A DNA stretch of 64,000 nt, taken from positions 669,613 through 733,612 of the forward strand of contig NZ_LMEA01000008.1 of the NCBI RefSeq assembly GCF_001425235.1. The letters run 5' to 3'. The notes beneath the pieces are model-generated. The model saw nothing but the letters and a program-made list of their open reading frames with translations, did not search any database and was not told the origin of the DNA. Of this stretch, positions 44,669 through 51,807 are shown piece after piece. Numbering within the stretch: position 1 is the stretch's first letter; each line of letters begins with the position of its first letter. The stretch is from Devosia sp. Root413D1 (GTDB lineage Bacteria > Pseudomonadota > Alphaproteobacteria > Rhizobiales > Devosiaceae). The translations under genes were made by a program, and so were the position numbers.

Positions 44669-45721
44669 TTGGCTCTCAGCGCAACCGAACAATCCGTCAC
44701 ACCATCAACGCCGGCCACCGACCGGCTGCGGCCGGTCCGCCTCTGGCTCTATGGCATGGCGCTGCTGGTCTTGATCATGGTGGTGGTCGGCGGCGCGACG
44801 CGGTTGACCGAATCCGGCTTGTCGATCACCTCTTGGAAGCCGATTTCGGGCACCATCCCGCCGCTCAGCGCTGCCGACTGGCAGGCCGAATTCGACGCCT
44901 ATAAGCAGATCCCGCAAGGCGTGCAGAATGCCTGGATGGGGATCGAGGACTTCAAGTCGATCTTCTGGTGGGAGTGGGCGCACCGCTTCCTCGGTCGCGT
45001 CATCGGCTTCGCCTTCGCCATCCCGTTCGTGGTGTTCCTGTTCCAGCGCCGTTTCAACTGGAGCCTTGCGGCGCCGCTCGCCGGGCTCTTCGTGCTCGGC
45101 GGCTTCCAGGGCTTTCTCGGCTGGTGGATGGTCTCGTCCGGCCTGTCGGAACTGACTTCGGTGTCGCAATACCGGCTGGCCGCCCATCTGGGCGCCGCCT
45201 CGCTGCTGTTCATCGCACTGATCTGGGTGGCGCGCCGGCTCGAACCCGCCAAGCCCGCCAGTCCCGCCGGCTGGCCGGTCTGGGGGCTGCTGGCGCTGAT
45301 CCTCATCCAGATCGTCGCCGGCGCCTTCGTTGCCGGGCTCGATGCCGGCATGGGCTATAACACCTGGCCGCTGATGGATGGGGCGCTGATCCCGCGCGGC
45401 CTCGATGTCGTCGAGCCGTTCTGGAAGAACTTGTTTGAGAACACCCTCACCGTGCAGTTCATCCACCGGATGATCGCCTATGCTGTGGTGCTCTATGTCG
45501 GCTGGCTGCTGTGGCGCCAGTCGAAGCGCGGCGGTTTTGGCGGCGTGCATGGCTGGCTGCCGCGCATCTCGCTGCTGATCCTGCTGCAGGTCGGGCTCGG
45601 CATTGCCACGCTCCTCAGCATGGTGCCGATCTCGCTGGCGCTCGGCCACCAGGCCCTGGCCTTCATGTTGGCCGGGCTGGTGACGGCCTATCTGGCGGAT
45701 ACGACGGCGCGAAGGGCCTAG
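44669..45721 (+). CDS. ctaA: heme A synthase
   Basis: COX15/CtaA enzyme that oxidises the heme O methyl group to make heme A for cytochrome oxidase. 350 residues, eight membrane segments. His ligands lie in WWEWAHRFLGRVIG, RLAAHLGAASL, TVQFIHRMIAY and ALGHQALAF, and the ESGLSITSWKPI motif follows helix 1. TTG 44669 has GAAAGGAA before it; an ATG at 44603 would add 22 basic residues and is unlikely. Confidence 0.9.
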   Translation: MALSATEQSVTPSTPATDRLRPVRLWLYGMALLVLIMVVVGGATRLTESGLSITSWKPISGTIPPLSAADWQAEFDAYKQIPQGVQNAWMGIEDFKSIFWWEWAHRFLGRVIGFAFAIPFVVFLFQRRFNWSLAAPLAGLFVLGGFQGFLGWWMVSSGLSELTSVSQYRLAAHLGAASLLFIALIWVARRLEPAKPASPAGWPVWGLLALILIQIVAGAFVAGLDAGMGYNTWPLMDGALIPRGLDVVEPFWKNLFENTLTVQFIHRMIAYAVVLYVGWLLWRQSKRGGFGGVHGWLPRISLLILLQVGLGIATLLSMVPISLALGHQALAFMLAGLVTAYLADTTARRA

Positions 45722-45745
45722 CAGCGGCGCTGCCCCATACTCGCT

Positions 45746-45827
45746 GTCATCCCCGCGAAAGCGGGGAACTCCGTTCGCGATCGTGCCTCACACGAGAAAA
45801 CAGAGGTTCCCGCTTTCGCGGGAATGA
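45746..45827. repeat. MITE-like inverted repeat
   Basis: Arms 45746-45770 (GTCATCCCCGCGAAAGCGGGG...) and 45804-45827 are near-perfect reverse complements around a core of about 33 bases. Each arm is itself a hairpin (CCCCGC/GCGGGG). Same family as 19851 and 35991. Confidence 0.85.
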
Positions 45828-45873
45828 TCCGGTGGGGACGGGTGGCGTTTTGGCAGGTGGCGATGTCGTTTGA

Positions 45874-45926
45874 TTTCAATGACTTAGTATGTGGTATCAT
45901 AATACCAACTGCGCAAGTAATTGAAA
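45874..45926. other. AT-rich nested inverted repeats upstream of rplM
   Basis: TTTCAAT (45874-45880) pairs with ATTGAAA (45920-45926), and inside TGGTAT (45892-45897) pairs with ATACCA (45902-45907). The patch is clearly AT-rich and 20-70 bases upstream of the rplM promoter. Function unknown; might be an operator or UP-like element. Confidence 0.45.
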
Positions 45927-45947
45927 TTGAAGGGTAAAATCTTTCCG

Positions 45948-45976
45948 CTTGACGCTTCCCGGTCGCGTCCGTATAT
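45948..45976 (+). promoter_or_regulatory. promoter of rplM-rpsI
   Basis: CTTGAC (45948-45953), 17-base spacer, GTATAT (45971-45976), close to the rhizobial housekeeping consensus CTTGAC-N17-CTATAT. It lies about 55 bases before the rplM start. Confidence 0.75.
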
Positions 45977-46030
45977 CCGCGCCACGAATACGGGGCAGGG
46001 GTCACTCTGCCTGCTTTCAAGGAAAACGAG

Positions 46031-46495
46031 ATGAGCACCTACACGGCGAAGCCGGACGAGATCCAGAAGAAGTGGATCCTGATCGACGCCAAGGATCTGG
46101 TGGTTGGCCGTGTCGCCTCCATCATCGCCATGCGTCTGCGCGGCAAGCACCTGCCGACCTACACCCCGCACATGGATACCGGCGACCACGTCGTCGTGAT
46201 CAATGCCGACAAGGTGAAGCTGACCGGCAAGAAGCTCGATCAGCGCCGGTTCTTCTGGCACACCGGGCATCCGGGCGGCATCAAGGACCGGACCCAGCGT
46301 CAGCTGCTCGAGGGCCGTTTCCCCGAGCGCGTGCTCGAGAACGCCGTCCGCCGGATGATCCCGGAAGGCCCGCTCGGCCGCAAGCAGTACGGCAACCTGC
46401 GCGTCTATGCCGGTGAGACCCACCCGCATGAGGCCCAGGCGCCCGTGAAGCTCGACGTCGCTTCGTTCAACTCCAAGAATGTGAGGGCCAAGTAA
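46031..46495 (+). CDS. rplM: 50S ribosomal protein L13
   Basis: 154 residues. [26 protein letters not shown] and [25 protein letters not shown] are the L13 signature; [19 protein letters not shown] is intact. An AAGGAAAACGAG site precedes the ATG. Forms an operon with rpsI, whose start shares one base with its stop. Confidence 0.97.
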   Translation: MSTYTAKPDEIQKKWILIDAKDLVVGRVASIIAMRLRGKHLPTYTPHMDTGDHVVVINADKVKLTGKKLDQRRFFWHTGHPGGIKDRTQRQLLEGRFPERVLENAVRRMIPEGPLGRKQYGNLRVYAGETHPHEAQAPVKLDVASFNSKNVRAK

Positions 46496-46977
46496 TGGCC
46501 GAGACCATCAATTCGCTCGAAGACCTGGGCGCTGCCAACGTCGTCGCTGTTGCTGCCGATGCTCCCGTGCACGTGCAGAAGCTCGACGCGCAGGGCCGTG
46601 CCTATGCCACCGGCAAGCGCAAGAACGCTATCGCCCGCGTCTGGATCAAGCCGGGTGCCGGCAAGATCACCGTCAACGGCAAGGAGTTCAACGCCTTCTT
46701 CGCCCGTCCGGTGCTCCAGATGGTGCTGCAGCAGCCGATCGTCGCCGCTGCGCGCGTCGACCAGTACGACGTCATCGCCACCGTTTCGGGCGGCGGTCTG
46801 TCGGGCCAGGCCGGTGCCGTCCGTCACGGCATCTCCAAGGCTCTGACCTATTTCGAGCCCGAGCTGCGCGGCGTGCTGAAGGCCGGCGGCTTCCTCACTC
46901 GCGACAGCCGCGTGGTCGAGCGTAAGAAGTACGGCAAGGCGAAGGCCCGTCGTTCCTTCCAGTTCTCCAAGCGTTAA
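46495..46977 (+). CDS. rpsI: 30S ribosomal protein S9
   Basis: 160 residues. The N-terminus is a 35-residue Ala-rich extension common in alphaproteobacteria, then [19 protein letters not shown], the [19 protein letters not shown] core, and the basic tail [18 protein letters not shown] that reaches the P site. Overlaps rplM by one base (TAATG). Confidence 0.97.
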   Translation: MAETINSLEDLGAANVVAVAADAPVHVQKLDAQGRAYATGKRKNAIARVWIKPGAGKITVNGKEFNAFFARPVLQMVLQQPIVAAARVDQYDVIATVSGGGLSGQAGAVRHGISKALTYFEPELRGVLKAGGFLTRDSRVVERKKYGKAKARRSFQFSKR

Positions 46978-47000
46978 GCTTCGAGTTTCAGATTTGCCGA

Positions 47001-47031
47001 GGGGCCGGAGCGATCCGGCCCCTTTGCTTTT
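47001..47031 (+). terminator. terminator of rplM-rpsI
   Basis: GGGGCCGGA (47001-47009) pairs with TCCGGCCCC (47014-47022) around loop GCGA, followed by TTTGCTTTT. Located 24 bases after the rpsI stop. Confidence 0.9.
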
Positions 47032-47077
47032 GGCGTCTGTCCAAGTTACCCATTGCCCGCCTTCAGACGAGCAGCCA

Positions 47078-48103
47078 ATGCCGCAGCCCAAGACCGTTCT
47101 CATCGTCACCGATGCCTGGCACCCGCAGATCAACGGGGTGGTGCGCTCGATCGAGCTGGTGATCAAGGAGATGGAGAAGCGCGGTATCGCGGTAAAGCTC
47201 CTGACCCCGAACGAGTTCAAGACCTTCCCGATGCCCGGCTATGGCGAAATCCGCCTGAGCCGGACGCTGATGAAGCCGGTCTATGCACGGATCGAGGCTG
47301 CGGCGCCCGACGCCATCCACATCGCCACCGAGGGCCCGCTCGGCATCATGGCGCGCCGCTGGTGCCGGAAGCACCGGTTCGCGTTCTCGACCGCCTACCA
47401 CACGCAGTTCCCGGAATACCTGCGGGCGCGGTTGCCGGTGCCGCTGCGCTGGAGCTACCGGTTCCTGCGCTGGTTCCACGGCGCGGCAAAATACTGCCTC
47501 GTCGGCACACCGCACCTGAAGACCCTGCTCGAGCAGCGCGGCTTCACCAATGCGGTGATCTGGCAGAAGGGCGTCGATACCGAGCTGTTCAACCCGGCCC
47601 GACGCGAGCCGCTTGCCTATGACGGCCCGGTGTTCCTCTATGTCGGCCGCGTCGCGGTGGAAAAGAACATCGAGGCGTTCGTCTCGCTCGACCTGCCCGG
47701 CACCAAGCTGGTGGTGGGGGGAGGGCCGAGCCTCGAGAAGCTGAAGGCCGAATACCCCCACGTGGTGTTCGTCGGCCCCAAACAGGGCGAGGAGCTGGCG
47801 AGGCTCTTCGCCTCGGCGGACGTGTTCGTGTTCCCTTCCAAGACCGACACCTTTGGCCTGGTGCTGCTCGAGGCCCTGGCCAGCGGCACCCCGGTGGCGG
47901 CCTTCCCGGTGACCGGGCCGATCGACGTGATCGGCGATGCCCCGGTCGGCGTGCTCGACCACGACCTCAAGGCCGCGGCGCTCAAGGCGCTCGACGTGTC
48001 CCGCGATGGCTGCCGCGACTATGCCGAGCAGTTCTCCTGGGCGGCCAGCACCGACCAGTTCCTTGAGTATCTGCCGGTGAAGGGCGATGTTCGTTCGTCT
48101 TGA
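47078..48103 (+). CDS. glycosyltransferase family 4 (mannosyltransferase-type)
   Basis: 341 residues of GT-B fold. N-terminus VLIVTDAWHPQINGVVRSIE and EIRLSRTLMKPVYARIEAAAPDAIHIATEGPLG fit the group of GDP-mannose-dependent alpha-mannosyltransferases that act on lipids. The C-terminal part carries the donor motif FVFPSKTDTFGLVLLEALASGTPVAAFPVTG. ATG 47078 is taken; an open frame from 46994 overlaps the terminator. Substrate inferred by similarity only. Confidence 0.82.
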   Translation: MPQPKTVLIVTDAWHPQINGVVRSIELVIKEMEKRGIAVKLLTPNEFKTFPMPGYGEIRLSRTLMKPVYARIEAAAPDAIHIATEGPLGIMARRWCRKHRFAFSTAYHTQFPEYLRARLPVPLRWSYRFLRWFHGAAKYCLVGTPHLKTLLEQRGFTNAVIWQKGVDTELFNPARREPLAYDGPVFLYVGRVAVEKNIEAFVSLDLPGTKLVVGGGPSLEKLKAEYPHVVFVGPKQGEELARLFASADVFVFPSKTDTFGLVLLEALASGTPVAAFPVTGPIDVIGDAPVGVLDHDLKAAALKALDVSRDGCRDYAEQFSWAASTDQFLEYLPVKGDVRSS

Positions 48104-48128
48104 CTCTAATTAGAGTGTTTTCTAAATA
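48100..48128 (+). promoter_or_regulatory. promoter with palindromic operator upstream of the ArsR gene
   Basis: TTGACT (48100-48105), 17-base spacer, TAAATA (48123-48128). The perfect 14-base palindrome ACTCTAATTAGAGT (48103-48116) overlaps the -35 box and spacer, an arrangement suited to autorepression by the ArsR-type protein. About 28 bases to the start at 48156. Confidence 0.7.
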
Positions 48129-48155
48129 AGGCTCATCGCCACGCGAGCGGGTCTT

Positions 48156-48425
48156 ATGGGTATCAACGCCGTCTTCGAAGCGCTGTCGCACCCGGTGCGC
48201 CGGGAAATCCTCCAGCTCCTCAGGGGCGGGCCGATGTCTGCCGGCGCGCTGGCGGAGCACTTCACGCTGAGTAAGCCCACGCTCTCCGTGCACTTCGCCA
48301 AACTGAAGGAGGCCGAGCTCGTCGCCGTCGAGCGACAGGGCACCAGCCTCATCTATCACCTCAACATGTCCATTCTCGAAGAGGCTCTCTCGGGCCTAAT
48401 GAGCTTTAAGGAGCCCAAGTCATGA
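48156..48425 (+). CDS. ArsR/SdpR-type transcriptional repressor
   Basis: 89 residues, winged-helix ArsR fold: FEALSHPVRREILQLLRGGPMSAGALAEHFTLSKPTLSVHFAKLKEAELV. Metal-binding Cys of classical ArsR proteins is absent, fitting the SdpR group. Start follows CGGGTCTT weakly. It overlaps the SdpI-like gene by 4 bases, and in Bacillus such pairs form an autorepressor/immunity circuit; here its own promoter carries a palindrome. Confidence 0.8.
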   Translation: MGINAVFEALSHPVRREILQLLRGGPMSAGALAEHFTLSKPTLSVHFAKLKEAELVAVERQGTSLIYHLNMSILEEALSGLMSFKEPKS

Positions 48426-49069
48426 GCCCGCTGTTCACCCCGATCCGCATCGCGCTGCTCGTCGCTCTCGTCGCGGCCTTCGCCGCGGGCCTGGCGTTGG
48501 TCCCGGCCGGCACGATGCTGCCGGTCCATTGGGGCGTCGGCGGCGAGGCGGATGGCTTCCTGCCGCGCGAGTGGGCACTGCTCATGCCGCTGCTGATGGT
48601 GCTATTCGTCTGGGCGATCTTCTTTGTCGTCGGCCGGGTCGCCAAGCCATCCGATGCCGCCGCCGGACGGCACCCCGCCGGCGTGGTGATCACCGCGCTG
48701 ATTGGCCTCGCCCTGGTGATCGAAGCCGCGACGGTGCTGATCGGCATCGGCGTCGCGGTCAGCATGGTGCAGGTGCTCGGGCTTGCACTCGGCGTGCTGT
48801 TGGTGGTTCTCGGCAACGCCATGCCGAAGTCCCAATCCAACAGCTTCGCGGGCATCCGCCTGCCGACCACATTGGGCGACGCCGCCAACTGGCAGGCCAC
48901 CCACCGTCTCACCGGGCTGCTCTGCATCATCGCCGGACTCGTGCTGATCGTTGCAGCGGCGCTGCTCCCTGCGCCAGCCCTGATCTGGTGGCTGCTCGGC
49001 TGCGTCTTCGCGCCGATCCTGATCGGGGTCGTGTACTCATTGGCCTACGCCAGACGACAGCGGGCTTGA
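48422..49069 (+). CDS. SdpI-family membrane protein
   Basis: 215 residues, about six membrane segments. The DUF1648-like N-terminus (LPVHWGVGGEADGFLPRE) and the SdpI motif (GIRLPTTLGDAANWQATHRLTGLL) are present. SdpI confers immunity to the SdpC toxin in Bacillus and sequesters SdpR. No toxin gene is present here. The promoter-like CTTGAC at 49065 overlaps its stop. Confidence 0.82.
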   Translation: MSPLFTPIRIALLVALVAAFAAGLALVPAGTMLPVHWGVGGEADGFLPREWALLMPLLMVLFVWAIFFVVGRVAKPSDAAAGRHPAGVVITALIGLALVIEAATVLIGIGVAVSMVQVLGLALGVLLVVLGNAMPKSQSNSFAGIRLPTTLGDAANWQATHRLTGLLCIIAGLVLIVAAALLPAPALIWWLLGCVFAPILIGVVYSLAYARRQRA

Positions 49070-49094
49070 CCATCGGCCGTTGTCGCCACTAAAG
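49065..49094 (+). promoter_or_regulatory. candidate promoter for the alaC leader
   Basis: CTTGAC (49065-49070) matches the rhizobial -35 exactly; an 18-base spacer leads to CTAAAG (49089-49094), a weak -10. A start near 49101 would leave about 20 untranslated bases before the 27-codon leader frame. Alternative promoters nearer to alaC cannot be excluded. Confidence 0.4.
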
Positions 49095-49122
49095 CTCCGT
49101 AATCCTCGCTCAGGGTTTGGAC

Positions 49123-49206
49123 ATGACTCAGGGAGTAGCAGCGCCAATCGCAGCCGCCGGTTTTGCAGCCGCAGCGGTCGCGCGCGCTAGCGCCGCCGCT
49201 CGCTAG
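49123..49206 (+). CDS. putative alanine-rich leader peptide upstream of alaC
   Basis: 27 codons: ATG ACT CAG GGA GTA GCA at the start, then alanine at 14 of 27 positions (residues 6, 7, 10-12, 15-18, 20, 22, 24-26), ending TAG at 49204-49206. AGGG (49112-49115) lies 7 bases upstream. The stop is followed at once by a strong hairpin, and alaC, an alanine aminotransferase gene, begins 221 bases downstream. That is the layout of an attenuation leader, sensing alanine through ribosome stalling. All four alanine codons occur (GCC five, GCA four, GCG three, GCT two). No homologue is known to me. Confidence 0.5.
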   Translation: MTQGVAAPIAAAGFAAAAVARASAAAR

Positions 49207-49240
49207 CTCTCCCCGAGCGCCGCCATGCGGCTGGGGAGAG
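49186..49240 (+). promoter_or_regulatory. alternative hairpins at the end of the alaC leader frame
   Basis: Hairpin A pairs GCTAGCG (49186-49192) with CGCTAGC (49201-49207) over the last codons. Hairpin B pairs CTCTCCCC (49207-49214) with GGGGAGAG (49233-49240), extended inside by CCGC/GCGG. CAGCCGC in the leader (49151-49157 and 49166-49172) can pair with GCGGCTG (49227-49233), breaking hairpin B. No T run follows, so this would not be a classic terminator. A 7-base stem GGCGATC/GATCGCC lies at 49258-49273. Confidence 0.5.
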
Positions 49241-49344
49241 CGGAACCTACCGAGCCTGGCGATCGTGATCGCCGCTTAACTGAGTCAAAACCATAATTCC
49301 GCGATAATCGGCGCCTCACTGAAGGCGTCGCGGCACGACGGGGA

Positions 49345-49387
49345 GCGTTTCCAGGAAAAGTTGCAGACTTTTCCGGTTCGGAAGCGT
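49345..49387 (+). repeat. interspersed hairpin element, copy 2 (upstream of alaC)
   Basis: Outer stem GCGTTTCC (49345-49352) with GGAAGCGT (49380-49387); inner stem GGAAAAGT/ACTTTTCC (49354-49361, 49367-49374). It lacks the second hairpin of copies 1 and 3. It ends 41 bases before the alaC start. Confidence 0.75.
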
Positions 49388-49427
49388 GACAAGTCCTCTA
49401 CTGCATCGCGGGTCCACCGAGGTTCCA

Positions 49428-50645
49428 ATGAACGAAGATTTCCACCGCATCCGCCGCCTTCCGCCCTACGTCTTCGCCCATATCGATCCGATCAAGGCCA
49501 AGCTCCGCGCCAACGGCGTCGATATCATCGACCTCGGCATGGGCAACCCGGATATGCCGACCCCGCAGCACATCGTCGACAAGCTCAAGGAGACGGTGAA
49601 GGATCCGCGCACCCACCGCTATTCCTCGTCCAAGGGTATCCCCGGGCTCAGGAAGGCCCAGGCGAGTTACTACGGTCGCCGCTTCGGCGTGAAGGTGAAC
49701 CCCGACACCCAGGTCGTCGCGACGCTCGGCTCCAAGGAAGGCTTCGCCAACATGGCTGCGGCGATCACCGCGCCGGGCGACGTGGTGCTGGTGCCCAACC
49801 CGACCTATCCGATCCATGCCTTCGGCTTCATCATGAGCGGCGGCGTCGTCCGCTCCATGCCGGCCGAGCCGGACGAGAATTTCATGCGGGCCCTCGATCG
49901 CGCCGTGCGGCACTCGATCCCCAAGCCGATCGCGCTGATCCTCAACTACCCGGCCAATCCCACCGCCTATACGGCGTCGCTGGATTTCTACAAGGAAGTG
50001 GTCAAGTACTGCCGCGAGCACTCGATCTTCATCCTCTCCGATCTCGCCTATTCCGAGATCTATTTCGATGACGAAGTGCCGCCCTCGGTGCTGCAGGTGG
50101 AAGGCGCGATGGACATCACGGTGGAGTTCACCTCGATGTCCAAGACCTACTCCATGCCCGGCTGGCGCGTCGGCTTTGCCGTCGGCAACGAACGGCTGAT
50201 CGCGGCGCTGACCCGTGTGAAGTCGTATCTCGACTATGGCGCCTTCACCCCGATCCAGGTCGCCGCCGCGTCGGCCCTCAACGGCCCGGATAGCGTCATC
50301 GAGGATGTGCGCACCGTCTATCGCGACCGTCGCGATGTGATGGTCGAGAGCTTCGGCCGCGCCGGCTGGCACATCCCGTCGCCCAAGGCGACGATGTTTG
50401 CCTGGGCCCCGATCCCCGATCAGTTCGCCCATCTCGGTTCGCTCGAGTTTGCCAAACTGCTGATCCAGGAAACCGGCGTCGCCGTCGCCCCGGGCGTCGG
50501 CTTCGGCGAGTATGGCGACCAGTACATCCGGCTCGCCTTGGTCGAGAACGAGCAGCGCATCCGGCAGGCGGCGCGCAACATCAAGAAGTTCCTGCAGAGC
50601 CAGCCGAGCCACGGCAACGTCGTGCCCATCACCGTGGCGAAGTAG
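49428..50645 (+). CDS. alaC: alanine-synthesising aminotransferase (AlaC family)
   Basis: 405-residue class I PLP aminotransferase, closest by memory to E. coli AlaC (glutamate-pyruvate transaminase): shared RLPPYVF N-terminus, IDLGMGNPDMPTPQHIVDKL, RYSSSKGIPGLR, TLGSKEGFANM, and the PLP lysine in SMSKTYSMPGWRVGF. Relatives in the order are often labelled LL-diaminopimelate aminotransferase, which I rate less likely. ATG 49428 is preceded by CCGAGGTTCC. Ends with a strong terminator. A putative alanine leader peptide lies upstream. Confidence 0.88.
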   Translation: MNEDFHRIRRLPPYVFAHIDPIKAKLRANGVDIIDLGMGNPDMPTPQHIVDKLKETVKDPRTHRYSSSKGIPGLRKAQASYYGRRFGVKVNPDTQVVATLGSKEGFANMAAAITAPGDVVLVPNPTYPIHAFGFIMSGGVVRSMPAEPDENFMRALDRAVRHSIPKPIALILNYPANPTAYTASLDFYKEVVKYCREHSIFILSDLAYSEIYFDDEVPPSVLQVEGAMDITVEFTSMSKTYSMPGWRVGFAVGNERLIAALTRVKSYLDYGAFTPIQVAAASALNGPDSVIEDVRTVYRDRRDVMVESFGRAGWHIPSPKATMFAWAPIPDQFAHLGSLEFAKLLIQETGVAVAPGVGFGEYGDQYIRLALVENEQRIRQAARNIKKFLQSQPSHGNVVPITVAK

Positions 50646-50666
50646 GGCGGTCAGATCAGAGTTTGC

Positions 50667-50700
50667 AACGGCCCGGTCAATGACCGGGCCGTTTGCCTTT
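50667..50700 (+). terminator. terminator of alaC
   Basis: AACGGCCCGG (50667-50676) pairs with CCGGGCCGTT (50684-50693) with a TCA/TGA inner extension, followed by TGCCTTT. It begins 22 bases after the alaC stop. Confidence 0.9.
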
Positions 50701-50821
50701 GTGAGCGCCACCACAGCTTCCCCTCACTCGGCGTCATCCCCGCGGGGTGTGGCGAACGCCCGAATCCCCTTGCTCCAATAACATGACTGTGGTTATCAGC
50801 TTTCAGCTTGGAGGCCATGTC

Positions 50822-51799
50822 ATGTTCCGTCGACTTCTTGTTGCGCTCGCCCTGCTGTTCGCCGCCGCTCCGGCGCTGGCGCTGGCGCTGGCGCAGTCCT
50901 TTCCGGTCACCGTCAAGCACGCCTTCGGAGAGACGGTGATCGAGAAGGCGCCCGAGCGGATCGTTACCTGGGGCTGGGGTAACCATGATGCGTTGCTGGC
51001 ACTGGGGGTGGTCCCTGTGGCCATGCCGTTCTCCACCTATGGCGGCGGCGATAATGGCCTCCATCCCTGGGTGGAAGAGAAGCTGACGCAGCTCGGCGCG
51101 GCGACGCCGGTCCAACTCGCGGACAGCTCGGACATCCCGTTCGAGCAGATCGCCGCCCAGAAGCCGGATGTGATCATCGCGGTGTTCTCGGGCATCAGCG
51201 CCGAGCAGTATGCCCGTCTGAGCCAGATCGCGCCGACCGTCGCCTATCCGGATCAGCCGTGGAGCACGCCGTGGCAGGACGTGACCAGAATCGTCGGTCA
51301 GATCGTCGGCAAGCCGGCGGAGGCCGAACAGCTGGTCGCCGATACGCTGAAATTCGTCACCGACGAGGCAGCGAAGTATCCCGAAATCGCCGGCACCAGC
51401 TTTGCCGGGGTCAACGACTTCGACGGCTCGATCGCCGTCTATGACGCGCTCGATGCGCGCATGAAGTTCCTCACCGATATCGGCCTGGTGCTGGCGCCCA
51501 GCGTCACCGAGCTCTCACCCAAGGACGGCTCGTTCTATTACCCGCTGAGCTACGAGCTGTTCGACCAGCTCACGAGCGACATCCTCATCACCTATTACGA
51601 GACGCAGGCCGCTTCGGACGAGTTCTTCGCAAAGCCCTACGCGCAGAGCCAGCCGCAGTATCAGAAGGGCGCTTTCGCCTCGCTGGTCGGCATCGAATAT
51701 GTGGCCGCTGTTTCGCCGCCAAGTGCGCTGTCGCTGCGCTGGGGCTTTCCGCATTACGCCGAAATCATCGCTGCGGCCGCCCGCAACGCAAGGAAGTGA
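50822..51799 (+). CDS. iron-siderophore-type ABC transporter substrate-binding protein
   Basis: 325 residues of the FecB/BtuF class: signal peptide MFRRLLVALALLFAAAPALA, then PVTVKHAFGETVIEKAPERIVTWGW and the LPxWVEEKL, DVIIAVFSGIS elements of periplasmic binding proteins for ferric siderophores or corrinoids. The signal contains CTGGCG repeats. GGAGG precedes ATG 50822. Overlaps its downstream paralogue; no permease or ATPase gene is near, so the partner system is elsewhere. Confidence 0.83.
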   Translation: MFRRLLVALALLFAAAPALALALAQSFPVTVKHAFGETVIEKAPERIVTWGWGNHDALLALGVVPVAMPFSTYGGGDNGLHPWVEEKLTQLGAATPVQLADSSDIPFEQIAAQKPDVIIAVFSGISAEQYARLSQIAPTVAYPDQPWSTPWQDVTRIVGQIVGKPAEAEQLVADTLKFVTDEAAKYPEIAGTSFAGVNDFDGSIAVYDALDARMKFLTDIGLVLAPSVTELSPKDGSFYYPLSYELFDQLTSDILITYYETQAASDEFFAKPYAQSQPQYQKGAFASLVGIEYVAAVSPPSALSLRWGFPHYAEIIAAAARNARK

Positions 51800-51807
51800 G
51801 ATCTCAC

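Noticed and set aside
49258..49273. GGCGATC/GATCGCC as an intrinsic terminator for the alaC leader
   Set aside because: Loop of only 2 bases and no T run follows; kept only as an extra structure in the leader.
50732..50746. GTCATCCCCGCGGGG as a terminator or full MITE
   Set aside because: Only a single arm with no partner; best treated as a remnant of the repeat family.
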